Positions 50,880 through 61,100 of a stretch of 64,000 bases of DNA are shown here, one piece after another. Position numbers and translations under genes: made by a program. Source of the DNA: Kineococcus aurantiacus (GTDB lineage: Bacteria > Actinomycetota > Actinomycetes > Actinomycetales > Kineococcaceae). The stretch spans positions 4,774,001 through 4,838,000 of the forward strand of contig NZ_JACCBB010000001.1 of assembly GCF_013409345.1 (NCBI RefSeq), read 5' to 3'. Position 1 is the stretch's first letter; each line of letters starts with the position of its first letter. Under the pieces are notes generated by a model. That model ran no database searches. It worked only from the letters and a program-made list of their open reading frames with translations, and was not told where the DNA came from.

Positions 50880-52283
50880 GTGCCCATCGCATCGCATGAG
50901 CTGGTACACGCTTTCGGCAACGCCAGCGACGTCGGCAACGCCGCCGTCTTCGTCGGCGCGGGCCTGTCCGCTGCGGCGGGCCTACCCGACTGGGCGGGAC
51001 TATTGGAGCCCTTGCGTACTCAGGCCGGCATTCCCGACGTGGTGCAGGACATGCCGCTAGTCGCGGAGTACATCGTCCAGAATATGGGCGGTGGACGGGG
51101 ACGGCTGTTGGAGGGCATCTGGCAGGGGGTGTCGGGACCACGCCCACGCGCTAGTGTGCACCAGCTGCTGGCGCAGTTGCCGGTGCGGGAGCTGTGGACC
51201 ACCAACTACGACACCCTGATCGAGGATGCCCGACAGGGCTTGCAGGTCGTCGCTACAGAGGACTCCGTCCTGCAGGCTCGAGTAGATGCTCCGGTGCTGT
51301 ACAAGATGCACGGCAGCATCAGCCACGACGACCGAGAGCCGTGGGTGCAAGAGCCGGTCATCACCCGCACCGACTACGAACGCTACGCGCAGCAGCACCC
51401 GTTGATGTCGGCGACGCTGACCGCAAGCTACCTCACCCGGACCATGCTCTTCCTCGGCTTCAGCTTCAACGACCCCAACATCGAGGTGCTTCTGCGCCTG
51501 GCCCGGTCCCTGCCCCGCCACGGACAGCACTTGACCGTCCTGCGCCGGCCCACCACCAGCGCTGACATCCAGCTGCATGAGCTGCGAGTACGCGACTTGG
51601 AACAATCAGGGGTCAAGGTCTGCGAGATCGCCGAGTACGGCGACCTCGAAGCGTTGCTCAGTGAACTGGTGCGCCGTACCCGCCCGCCGCGTGTCTTCAT
51701 CAGCGGCAGCGGGGCAGATGAAGACATCGCCTCCTCGTGCCAGGCCCTGGCTGAGCGACTGGCGCAACTACCGGCTTGGCAGATCGCGTCGTTGGGCGGA
51801 CCTGCCGGCTGGCATGTCACCCGGGAGGTAGCCCGTCAGCGCAGTGACGAGGAGTCCTACGACCCCCAGCAGCTGCTGCTGTTCTTCCGCGCTAAGAGTG
51901 AGGCTGCCGCACCAGCGCTGGACGCCCGCGCCGGCACCGCCATCTACAGCCCTCTCGAACGGCTTCCTCTGGTGACCGCTGTGATCAGCGAGAGTCGGGC
52001 GCTGGTGGCCATCGGCGGCGGCGACCGCACCGCCGAGGAGATCACCATCGCCCACGAGCATGGGGTCGGCGTCATCCCGCTGCCGCGCTCGGGGGGCAGT
52101 GCCCGTCAGGAGTGGCAAGTCGGCTTGGACCAGCTGAGCGGCGTTCGCGGGCACACCCGGACCCTTGGCGGCGCCCCCATCGACGTGCGGGTCTGGAAGC
52201 GACTGGACTCTGATCATGCCGGCACCCGGGCGCAGGCGGTGATCACATTGCTGGAGCAGGCCATGTACACCCCAGGTGCCTGA
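50880..52283 (+). CDS. thsA: ThsA-like SIR2-SLOG (STALD) NADase
   Basis: 467 residues (Bacillus ThsA is 476) from GTG 50880. The N-terminal SIR2 domain has VFVGAGLSAAAGLPDW (Gly26-x-Gly28), LWTTNYDTLIED (Asn109) and LYKMHGSI (His144), the residue pair needed for NAD+ cleavage in ThsA, and FLGFSFNDPNIEVLL. The C-terminal SLOG domain runs from RVFISGSGADEDI (about 271) to ALVAIGGGDRTAEEITIAHEHGVGVIPLP (about 374-402). In Thoeris, a TIR protein (ThsB) makes a cyclic ADP-ribose isomer that the SLOG domain senses, turning on NAD+ depletion. No ThsB is present nearby, so the trigger is unknown. Confidence 0.85.
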   Translation: MPIASHELVHAFGNASDVGNAAVFVGAGLSAAAGLPDWAGLLEPLRTQAGIPDVVQDMPLVAEYIVQNMGGGRGRLLEGIWQGVSGPRPRASVHQLLAQLPVRELWTTNYDTLIEDARQGLQVVATEDSVLQARVDAPVLYKMHGSISHDDREPWVQEPVITRTDYERYAQQHPLMSATLTASYLTRTMLFLGFSFNDPNIEVLLRLARSLPRHGQHLTVLRRPTTSADIQLHELRVRDLEQSGVKVCEIAEYGDLEALLSELVRRTRPPRVFISGSGADEDIASSCQALAERLAQLPAWQIASLGGPAGWHVTREVARQRSDEESYDPQQLLLFFRAKSEAAAPALDARAGTAIYSPLERLPLVTAVISESRALVAIGGGDRTAEEITIAHEHGVGVIPLPRSGGSARQEWQVGLDQLSGVRGHTRTLGGAPIDVRVWKRLDSDHAGTRAQAVITLLEQAMYTPGA

Positions 52284-52552
52284 GCCGGCTGCAGGCCTGC
52301 CCATGTGCCGTTGTGTGCTGCCGCCTGCGCCTTTGCCGCGGCCCCCTGTGTCCCATGGAGCGCCCGTGCCAGACACCGCTGCCGCGCCACTTGGGCATCG
52401 ATCAGCATCCGGGGTGCTATCGAGGGTGCCATCCAGGTCGACTACGGCACCATCGGCAAGGCGTCAGTGCAGGTGGTAGCAGTGAGGTGCCCGGACACGC
52501 CGCATCATGATCGGCCATGATCGGTAAGGCCGCGATGTAGCCGGAGGCCGTG

Positions 52553-53470
52553 ATGTCAGACCTGACTTCTACTGTGCTCAGCATGGACAAGCACCTTCGA
52601 CGCGCGGCCCTGGCGCAGACGGCGCTGGAGCTGCTCCCCGCCGAGCCGCGTGACCTTGCTGTGCTGCTCACCGGCGATGACCGGGGCTGGTTGCTGCAGG
52701 AGCCGGCGGCCTCCTCCGAGCCCTCGCAGCTGGCGTCCTACCTGATGGAGCACCGCGACGAAGGCCGGGTGGAGTACTGGGCCAAGCGGCTGGACCGCTT
52801 GCACGCCGCCCACCCGGCATTGTCCATCCGACTAGCCGGCGACGCGGAGTACCCTGCCCGCCTAGCTCAGGCCTGGGACCGCCCGCCGATGCTCTTCATC
52901 GACGGCGCCTTGCCCACTGACGCTGAGGCGGTCTCCATCGTCGGCAGCCGCACCGCCAGCCCAGCTGACCTAGAGGCCACCCGTGCCATCGCGGCGGCCG
53001 CCGCCGCTGATGGCCTCAGCGTTGTCTCCGGGCTCGCTGTGGGCGTGGACGCGGCCGCCCACGAGGCAGCTTTGAGCGTGGGAGGTCACACGGTGGCTGT
53101 CTTCGGCACCGGCATCGAGACGGTCTTTCCCGCCGAGCACGCCGACTTGGCGCAGCGGATCCTCACCGGTGGCGGCGCCCTGGTCTCGCAGTTCGCTCCC
53201 GATGCTCCCCGCACGCCGTCGTCGTTCCTGTGTCGCAATACCGTCATCGCCGGCTTGAGCTCTGTCAGCCTCGTCATGAGTGGTCAGGAGCGCAGCGGCA
53301 GCCGCCAGCAGGCCGAGCAGGCGGCCAAGCTGGGACGACGTGTGCTGCTGTGGGGTCCTGCTTTGCGCGCTCAGACGTGGGCGCAGCGGCTCGCCCAGCT
53401 GCCTGGGGTGTCTTTCGTCGACGAGGTCGTCGCTGCTGGTGAGCGGGTCCGCACCGCCCAGCAGCTGTGA
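52553..53470 (+). CDS. shosA: DprA/Smf-like SLOG protein, ShosA-like
   Basis: 305 residues from ATG 52553, with GGAGG 5 bp upstream. An N-terminal helical region (about 1-90) is followed by the DprA Rossmann core: YPARLAQAWDRPPMLFIDG, then AVSIVGSRTASPADLEATRAIA, LSVVSGLAVGVDAAAHEAAL and TVAVFGTGIETVFP, all diagnostic. It lacks the usual DprA C-terminal winged helix. Its partner is a ComF-like phosphoribosyltransferase 56 bp downstream; this DprA plus PRTase pairing is the make-up of the ShosTA toxin-antitoxin anti-phage system, where the DprA-like protein is the antitoxin. Competence DprA is less likely in this setting. Confidence 0.78.
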   Translation: MSDLTSTVLSMDKHLRRAALAQTALELLPAEPRDLAVLLTGDDRGWLLQEPAASSEPSQLASYLMEHRDEGRVEYWAKRLDRLHAAHPALSIRLAGDAEYPARLAQAWDRPPMLFIDGALPTDAEAVSIVGSRTASPADLEATRAIAAAAAADGLSVVSGLAVGVDAAAHEAALSVGGHTVAVFGTGIETVFPAEHADLAQRILTGGGALVSQFAPDAPRTPSSFLCRNTVIAGLSSVSLVMSGQERSGSRQQAEQAAKLGRRVLLWGPALRAQTWAQRLAQLPGVSFVDEVVAAGERVRTAQQL

Positions 53471-53514
53471 GGTCAACTGGCAGGTTAGCTGTGGGGTGTC
53501 GCGGGGCCGCTCCT

Positions 53515-53520
53515 TAGAGT
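53515..53520 (+). promoter_or_regulatory. -10 box of a probable leaderless transcript for the PRTase gene
   Basis: TAGAGT ends 6 bp before GTG 53527 and no ribosome site lies between. In actinomycetes a TAnnnT box at this distance typically gives a transcript that starts at the initiation codon. Confidence 0.55.
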
Positions 53521-53526
53521 GGCCCC

Positions 53527-54330
53527 GTGCCTTCACTTACCGTCACCGGCGACGCGGACCGCCTGCGTTCGGCCTCCGACGCCCTCATCCCGTACCTGGT
53601 GCCGCCACCGCCGCCGGCAGCGGACATCTGTCCTGGCTGCAGCAGCTGGCGCGACGTCCTCGGCCAAGACCTGTGCCACAACTGCGCCGATGTCGTTCAG
53701 GCGCTGGGACGCGTCCCGGTCCCGGCGACGGTCATCTCCCTTTACCGCAAGCCGTCGCCTCTGCGTGACTGGTTGACTTTCTACAAGGACCCTGACGCCG
53801 CCGCAGACGACGAGCACCGCCAGTGGCCTCTCGAACCGGCCCGGGAGACTACCGCGCGCTTGAGCACGATCACGGCCCGGTTCCTGCTGGAGAACGTAGG
53901 CGCAGCGCCGCTGCAGGACCTCGACGCCGTCTGCGTTGTCCCCTCCACCCGACGTCAGCCGCCTCACGCTCTTGAGGCGGTACTTCGCGGCGTGGGCCTC
54001 AACGTTCCCGTCGTGTCGCTGCTGCAGCGGACGACCACACCCCTGGAACACAGCCACCCGGCCCTGGGGGCCTATGCGTGCACCGAGCCGGTGCAGGACT
54101 CGCGCGTCCTTCTTGTGGATGACGTCTACACCACCGGTGCTCTCAGCCAAAGCGCTGCCCACGCGCTGCAGGAGGCCGGCGCCCACGTCACGGCCCTGAT
54201 CGTGCTCGCTCGCCGCTTCAACCCCGGGCACGATCCTGCGGTCGCCGCAATCTGGCAACGTCAGGCTGCAGCTGCCTTCTCGTGGCGTTGCGACTGGCCC
54301 TCCACCTCGGCGCCACCATCGCCGCACTAA
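53527..54330 (+). CDS. shosT: ComF-like phosphoribosyltransferase, ShosT-like
   Basis: 267 residues from GTG 53527. An N-terminal zinc-ribbon-like module (CPGCSSWRDVLGQDLCHNC, C-x2-C twice) is followed by a type I PRTase fold with DLDAVCVVPSTRRQPP and the PRPP-binding loop SRVLLVDDVYTTGALSQSAAHAL (Asp-Asp near 198). ComF proteins have this plan, but the pairing with a DprA-like gene and the defence setting suggest ShosT, the toxin of ShosTA. It probably has its own leaderless promoter, so toxin and antitoxin levels can differ. The reaction is unknown. Confidence 0.75.
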   Translation: MPSLTVTGDADRLRSASDALIPYLVPPPPPAADICPGCSSWRDVLGQDLCHNCADVVQALGRVPVPATVISLYRKPSPLRDWLTFYKDPDAAADDEHRQWPLEPARETTARLSTITARFLLENVGAAPLQDLDAVCVVPSTRRQPPHALEAVLRGVGLNVPVVSLLQRTTTPLEHSHPALGAYACTEPVQDSRVLLVDDVYTTGALSQSAAHALQEAGAHVTALIVLARRFNPGHDPAVAAIWQRQAAAAFSWRCDWPSTSAPPSPH

Positions 54331-54360
54331 GGGCCGCTGCTGCCAGCTTGCAGCGCCAGC

Positions 54361-54435
54361 CGAGTACTGGCAGCACGAGTACTGCCAGCACGAGTACTGG
54401 CAGCACGGGCACCGGCAGCACGGGCACCGGGGTCA
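54361..54435. repeat. 15-bp imperfect tandem repeat x5
   Basis: Five units of the form CGAGTACTGGCAGCA, drifting to CGGGCACCGGCAGCA, lie in the short gap between convergent genes (ShosT-like and metalloprotease). Confidence 0.8.
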
Positions 54436-54438
54436 CCG

Positions 54439-54999
54439 TCATACCTCGGGAACGCAGGGGCCGGTGCCCAAGGCGGCCAGGCCGGTGAGGTCACCAGGGG
54501 CGTAGTCGAGGACGGTGCTGGTCTGGGGGTACATCAGCTGGGTCCGGTCCTCGACGTGGGCCAGGCCGACGAGGTGGCCCAGTTCGTGTTCGAAGACGGC
54601 TCGGACCAGCCGGTCCCCGCCGGGGCGGGCCAGGGCGTCGGTGACTTGGGCGGCGTCGACGTCGACGGCGCCGAAGACGTAGACGCCGACCGGCTGGCCG
54701 GGGCGGCCCAGGAGCCGATCGAGGTTGGTGCGTCGGGTGGTGGTCACCGTGGTGGGGCCGGCTTGGGCGATGACGGCGGCGGCGATGTCGGGGACCTCGC
54801 TGGCGTTGACGTAGGTGATTAGGCCTGGTGCCCAGCGGCCGCCGTAGCGGCCGGGTTGGTAGGGGACGCGCTGGGGCGAAGGGCCTTCAGTAGTGGCGCC
54901 GTCATCGATGAAGCGCAGGCCGGTGGAGGCGCTGATGCGGGTGAACGCGTCGTGCAGTAGTTGTTGAGCGCCGGCGGGGGCGGCATTGGGTCGGGTGAC
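54439..54999 (-). pseudogene. Matrixin-like zinc metalloprotease, 5' end lost or shifted
   Basis: The frame is open over 186 residues from a TAA at 55000-55002 with no ATG, GTG or TTG until GTG 54747. Yet the text before 54747 (LLHDAFTRISASTGLRFIDDG, YQPGRYGGRWAPGLITYVNASEVP) is a normal matrixin N-terminal half and the rest carries the metzincin site FEHELGHLVGLAHVED (H-E-x2-H-x2-G-x2-H) and the Met-turn QLMYP. The protease must originally have started further upstream, probably with a signal peptide; a stop or frameshift has removed it. Confidence 0.65.
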
Positions 55000-55849
55000 T
55001 TAGTGGATGGGGCGGCAGGGATCCCACGTCACCGGCGCCGCCGAAGCCTGGCCTGTGGCTCGCGTCGTCGTTGTTCACGTGTGCGGTATCGGTGTGGGTG
55101 GGGCGCCAGGCGTTGCGGGTGGTCAGCAGCGGTGTGGGCTGGCCTAGGGGGTGAGTTGGGCTTCGTGGCCCGGGGTGGGTGCCTACGCGCATGCACTACC
55201 GGCGGCGGTGGCGCTGGAGTGGGTCAGTTCGTCGAGTCGTCCGGTCTTATGTCTCGGATCGACCTTGCTCGCCTGCTGGGGGCTGAACAGCTCCAATAGT
55301 CGCCAGTAGCGCACTATGTCGACCTGCTCAGCCGACGGATAGCGGGTTTCGGCGGGGGCGGCGGCGTCATCGTCATGCCCGTGAGGCTAGATGCACCGGG
55401 CATCGATACCGATGACAGGCCGCAGACCGCAGGTCACCGCCGGGAAGACGGCCGTGGTGATCACTGGAAGCCGGTCGCTGACGGTGGCCAGCGTCCAGGT
55501 CCGCCCTAACCCAGGCATGATGCATCGTTGAGTGGTCAGGGTGCCGCGCCGGAGGCGGGGCTGTGACAGGTCCGGTAGGTGGAACGGCCCGCCTCCGGCG
55601 CGCGTCCGCCGGCCGCCTTGAGCCCGCGACGCCGTCCCTTGGCCCGGGACACCGTGACGTGGTGCTTTCCCGATCTTCCCGCCCCGCGCAACCACCAGGT
55701 GGGGGCTGCTCCGGCACCGACACGCCATGCTGCCTTGAGGTGGCACGCAGCTCTGGCGTGCGGCTGGCGGCGCCCGCCCTGATCCGCTGCCAGGCGGTGG
55801 CACCGCGACGTAGCGAGTCTGCCTGGCCTGCCTGCCGATTGACCTGAGC
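55000..55849. other. 850-bp region without a supportable gene
   Basis: No family text in any frame. A strong hairpin lies at 55545-55602 (15-bp arms CGCGCCGGAGGCGGG / CCCGCCTCCGGCGCG, 28-base loop), possibly a terminator or the end of a decayed element. Confidence 0.5.
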
Positions 55850-56233
55850 ATGAGTCACGTCGTGACGACCGAAGCCAGCGCGGTACTCGCCGCCGCGGCT
55901 GCCTGGCTGGAGCACGGGTGGCTCGGGGCCGCGTTGAGGGGGGCCTACGCCCTCCTGCCTGATGTGGTGAACACCTGGCAGACCGTCCATCACACGCGGA
56001 CCGAGGCCAGGTTTCGACAGCGCGAGGTCGCCATGCGGGAGAGGGCTGTGGACCAAGCCGTCGCCTCACAGGCCGCCTTGTGCACCCAACTGACCGAGCT
56101 GTCATTGCTGGATCGGCAGGTGGCGCTGGCGATCGTGGGCAAGCTGACGACGCCCGCCGAGCTCCTGTCCCCGCCCACGAGCGACCTCACCGGCGAGCAG
56201 GCCGGGAGCGATAAGCCGCCGCCGCCCCCATGA
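55850..56233 (+). CDS. Hypothetical protein
   Basis: 127 residues from ATG 55850. An Ala-rich hydrophobic N-terminus (VLAAAAAWLEHGWLGAALRGAYALLP) leads into a long charged helix, probably coiled coil (TRTEARFRQREVAMRERAVDQAVASQAALCTQLTEL), and a Pro-rich end (DKPPPPP). It may be membrane-associated. No family was recognised. Confidence 0.45.
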   Translation: MSHVVTTEASAVLAAAAAWLEHGWLGAALRGAYALLPDVVNTWQTVHHTRTEARFRQREVAMRERAVDQAVASQAALCTQLTELSLLDRQVALAIVGKLTTPAELLSPPTSDLTGEQAGSDKPPPPP

Positions 56234-56405
56234 GACGCCTACCGCGGGCACGGCCAGCAGGGGCAGGAGGCAGGGGGAGTGGGCCGGCGTGAGGTTCGGT
56301 GGCAGTCTCTGCGCACGCGCGTGAAGCAGGGAGCCATAGTGCAGCGGATCCCCGGCTGTGATGTGAGGGCGGGGGCGGGGCGGAGCATGCCGAAGCACTC
56401 CTGGA

Positions 56406-56609
56406 TCAGAGGAGCGTGCAGTGGTGCTTCTTGACCTGCTGGTGCAGGCGGTGCCAGGGGTGCGGTTGAAGCATCTGGTGGAACAAGGCAACGTCTACGT
56501 CGGCGTAGTCGTAGGTGCCGCCGCTGCGGAACCGCACCCGCAAGGTGCGGGTGTCCGGGTCGTAGCCAACGCTGGCGACGTTGCCCGACGTAACAGGATG
56601 TATCTGCAT
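56406..56609 (-). CDS. KTSC-domain protein
   Basis: 67 residues from ATG 56609. It matches the short KTSC domain: VASVGYDPDTRTLRVRFRSGGTYDYADVDVALFHQML. The domain is associated with RNA or nucleic-acid metabolism by context in other genomes, but its biochemical role is not established. The last residues (QQVKKHHCTLL) diverge from the usual ending with K-T-S-C-like text. Confidence 0.65.
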   Translation of the reverse strand: MQIHPVTSGNVASVGYDPDTRTLRVRFRSGGTYDYADVDVALFHQMLQPHPWHRLHQQVKKHHCTLL

Positions 56610-56924
56610 GATGTGCTTCTCGGTGCTCTCCGTGGTCGGTCATTCGCTGCCGCTTGCCGACCCAGTTGAGAACCTGAGGGTAGGTGCACGGCCGTCCCCG
56701 AGCCCTCGGCAGTACTACTCAGGAGGTGATTACAGGGGAGAAATACGGGTTCCGTGTGAGGGTGACGCACGCCGACGTACTCGCAAGGTGACGATAGCGT
56801 TTACAGCCACGTCGGGTCGCGCGGTACATGGGTGGCCTACTGAAAGAACATTCAGATTCTGTCGATCATGTAGTTGAGATATGACACTGGGATGGGCACT
56901 GGCGGGACGACCCTCACCGCAAGG

Positions 56925-57496
56925 CTAGGGCGGCACGACTACCCTGGCCATAGCAGTCGACACGTCCAGTACGGCGGCGAGGATGCCCAGCTCGGTGGTC
57001 AGCACTTGCCGGTGCACTAGCGGAAGATGACCCAGCCGCGGCCTGCCGAGCCAGCTAGCGCAGGGCAGCATTGGTGAACAGCTGCAATACAAAGCCTCCA
57101 GCACGGTGATCGTCAACGCGATGACGTTAGCGGTGATTCGAGGTACTGGGGCCCGGGCGCCGCTCGCCGCGGAGGCCACGAACAGTAGCGTCAGCAACAG
57201 CATTGGTACAGAGGACGGGCCCGTCCCGACGAGAAAGCTGCGCACCCTGGCCTGCTGCAGGCGCAGCCCGCGCAGAAATCTCAGGCTGCTCTGGGCGGCC
57301 AGCCCGCCTGGTCGCAGTGCTCGATGCGCAGCCGCCCAGCCTGGGGCCGGTTGACCGGGGAGCCGGTGACGGCCGAGCCGTCGGTGGAGGCCCACGCCAG
57401 CGTCACCATCTCCACTTCATCGAGGGAGGTGACGCTGCGCTGCATGTCCTCACCGAGCACCGGACGGCTCCGGCTGCCGGACCACTCAGGATGCAT
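56925..57496 (-). pseudogene. Possible frame-disrupted membrane protein
   Basis: A frame from ATG 57496 (MHPEWSGSRSRPVLGEDM.. RLRIEHCDQAGWPP) stops near 57281, while an overlapping frame continues LRFLRGLRLQQARVRSFLVGTG and two hydrophobic helices (VPMLLLTLLFVASAAS; ITANVIALTITVLEALYCSC) to 56925. The two parts join well if one base is shifted near 57300. The evidence is composition only. Confidence 0.35.
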
Positions 57497-58118
57497 CTGG
57501 CAGCGGTCCGGTTACACCATGCACGTCATCAGGGTGGGTAGCGCACGAGTGATTTTCTGCAGCGCGTAGAGGTTGTGCGGTGTGCTCATCTGCCAAGGCA
57601 AGGGCGGGGGAGCGATCGGACCGGTCCTAGACGGGGGAGGATCCACGGGGCCAGGCGTCGGCGGACTGAGGAGCCCGGTAGATCTTCATCGAGCAACCCT
57701 CATCTCGTGCTCGGGGCTGCACCTGCAGTTCGTCGTCGGCACACTTGGTGACGTTTAGGGATACTTCCAACATCGACCGGCGTCAACTCCGCTTCATCTG
57801 GGCCCCCACACCTCAATGTCAGACCACGATGCCCGTGAGGCACGACCCTATGCAGGCTTCCCCGCAGGCGAGACCTGTCCGTGGGCAACCATGGAGTGAG
57901 ACGTCCTTGACCCGAACACGTGAGTGGTTGCTTTGCAGAACGAACCATCGGTCAACACGCTTGTGCCGTTACACCTTTAGGGGCGACAAGCGCTCCAAAC
58001 GGGTGACCCTTCTCAAGATGGCGAACCCCGCGAACCTGAGCCAGGCATTGTGCACAGCTGTTAATCCCCTGGGACTCTGAACGCGGCACGCGTCGACCAG
58101 GGGAGTGGAGGAAAACGC
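57497..58118. other. 620-bp region upstream of RHS 2
   Basis: No supportable gene. The last 100 bp before ATG 58119 carry GGAGTGGAGG (ribosome site) and short CCCCTGGG / CCAGGGG arms. Confidence 0.45.
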
Positions 58119-61100
58119 ATGCCTAGGCGCAGGAGATCTGGTGACAGTGGGGATCCAAGTCAGTCTGACCGGGTCCAGATGCAGCTGCCACGGCGGTCGG
58201 CGACGGCAGGCATCTCCGCTGGCGTGGCAGCGACGGTAGCGGCGGGAGTGGCGGTGGCCTTCGCGCTGCCCGCCGCAGCGACCCCGGCTCCCGCCCAACC
58301 CTTGGTGAGCGGCACCTCAACTACCGCGGGACGCCCCAAGCCGGCCAAGCCTTCCAACGGGCACTACAGCGGTTTGTCGGCGGCGGCCAAAGCCGCCGCG
58401 CAGCAGGCCGCGCAGGCTCAGCCCGCACCGGACGCCGAACCGGTGGAGGACGTGACCGCGCGGACGGCGCACTCAAGCACCACGGTGGACCCGGCCACCG
58501 GGACGCGGACCACGCAGGTCTCCCCGCAGGCACTGAACTTCCGCGACGAGGCGGGGAACTGGCAGCCGGTGGACAACACCCTCATCCCGGCGAGCCAGAA
58601 GCCCGGTGGGCCGGCCGGTGGGGGAGCCGACACCGGGTGGGCCAACTCCGCCGCCGGGTACGACGCGACCTTGCCGCAGGACCTCACCGCGCCGCTCACC
58701 CTCACCGACGGGTCCAACGCCGGGCAGTGGGTGTCCCTGCAGCTGAACCCGGCCAGCGCCGCCAGCGCTCCCGCCGCCGCGCCGACGGCCGCGGCGAAGT
58801 CGACGACCTCTACCGCGAGCGCGGCGCGCACCCTGGCTGCCGCTGCGGGTGCGGCACCAGAGGTCGCTCCGGTCACCGGGCAGGTCGACGGGACGAGCGT
58901 GGCCTACACCGATGTCCTGCCCGGCACCGACGTCGCCCTCGAAGCCCAGGGCAGCGGCGTGAAGGAGACCATCACCCTGGACTCCCCGTCCTCGGCCGCC
59001 TTGAACGCCGGGGCGCTGTCCTACACGGTCAAGACCGGCCCCGGCTTGAAGCTCACCAAGGGCGTCGGCGCAGGGTCGGGGGCTGACGCGGACACGGTCA
59101 CGGTGACCAACGCCCGCGGGGAGACCGTCTTCACCCTGCCGGCGCCGTTCATGGACGACGCCCGCGGCGCGCACTCCGACGACATCGCCGTCACCCTCAC
59201 CCCCGGCGCGGTCGGGGCGGACGGGGTGGGCCAGACGACGCTGACCGTCACCCCCGACGCGGGCTGGTTGGCCGCAGCGGACCGGGCGTGGCCGGTGGTC
59301 ATCGACCCCACCATCGCCTACCCCTCCTCCATCCTGGGGTGTGCGATCAGCTCCGCGGCGGCCACGACATCCTCGTGCACCAGCGGGGAGATCCCGCTGT
59401 CGAGCAACTCCACGACCGGAGCCCAGCAGCGAGGCCTGCTGAAGTTCCCGACCCTGTTCGACGTCATCCCCGCCGACGCCCAGATCGCCCAGGCGAAGCT
59501 GAACGTCAAGACCGTCCAGGTCGCCGGCGCAGCCACCACCAGCGTGGACGTGAAGGAGCTGAGCCAGCCGTTCGCGGCCGGGGCGACGTGGAACACCCGC
59601 AACGGCACCACCGCCTGGACCACCGCCGGCGGTGACCGCGGCGCCGCGGTGGCCCGGGCGAGCATCAACCCGGCCACGGCCACCTCGATGTCCTTCGACG
59701 TCGCCGACACCGTCCAGCGGTGGGTGGAGGGCACCAGCACCTACAACGGCTTCGAGCTGGAGAAGACCACCGCGACCGCCGGCGGCGCCCCGGTCCGCCT
59801 GACCCAGGCCAACGACGCCAACCTCTACATCGAGTGGGATCCCCGCGCCGGGGACCGTAAGGGCAACTCCGCCGTCGTGGCCGAGGACCTCGACGACGCC
59901 ACCAGCGTCGCGGTGAACCCGGCCACCGGCAACGCGATGGTCACCACCCGCCAGCTGACCATCGCCGGCGTCGGGCTGGACCTGAACATCGCCCACACCT
60001 CCAACAGCATCAACACTGCCCAGCTGGGCGTAAACGGCTCGCGCTGGACCGACTCCCTGTCCGGGGTGCGGCTGCAGCCCTATGCAGGGTCGATGCTGTA
60101 CGACGACGCCACCGGCGCACGGTGGACGTTCTACAAGGCCCTGGACGGCTCCTGGACTCGCCCGGCGGGTCTGGACGCCGACCTGGTCGCCAACGCCGAC
60201 GGGACGTTCACCCTCACCGAGCGCAAGTCCAAGGTCGCGCAGAAGTTCAAGAACATCGGCACCAGCGCGGACCCGTCCTACGGGCTGGCCTCGGTGACCG
60301 ACCGCAACGGCAACGCGATCACCTTCACCTACGACGCCTCGGCGCGGCTGCCGTACAACGACAACCTGATCCTGCGCAAGGTCACCGACACCCGCGGACG
60401 CGACGTCACGATCACGAACTTCGGGTACTGGAACGCCTGGATCACCGACGTCACGAACCGGGAACCGGCCACGACGGTCACGAACAACCAGCTGGTCAGT
60501 GAGACCAACGCCGCGGGTGGGACCACGACGTACGAGTACGACGCCGACGACCGGGTGACGGCCATCACCGTTCCCGAGGGTCAGCGCACCGAGCTGACCT
60601 ACGACGGCTCCGGGCGGGTGCTGACCTTGAAGCGGATCGCGAACACCGGGGAGAACCCGACGTGGACGTTCGCGTACACCACCTTCGACCGCGCCAACGG
60701 CACTGCGGCGACCAAGACCACCGTCACCGACCCCAACGGCCACGACAGCGTCTACACCTCCGACGGCCGCGGCCGCATCGCCGACGTCACCGACGCCCGC
60801 GGCAAGAAGCGGACCGGGACCTACACTGCCAATGACGACATGGCTTCGGGTACCGCAGCCAGCACCGGCAGCGGCGGGGCCGCTCAAACGACGACTAATA
60901 CGTACGACTCCTCTGGAGCGTCGGCCTCTGCCGCAACGTGGAACCTAACTAGCGTGAAGTTGCCCACTGGCGCCGCCATCAGTAACACTTTTGGCACCGG
61001 AGCCCGACTGTATGATGTAGTCAGCAGTGTCGACGCTCAGGGCAACGCCACGACGTACGGCTATGACGCCGCGGGAAACCAGATCAGCGCCACCACCGGT

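Noticed and set aside
52553-53470. Housekeeping competence DprA
   Set aside because: The Rossmann core matches DprA, but the C-terminal winged helix is absent and the partner PRTase in a defence setting fits ShosTA better.
56726-56791. 22-codon frame with AGGAGG directly before its GTG
   Set aside because: The ribosome-site match overlaps the start codon itself, leaving no spacing, and the peptide has no support.
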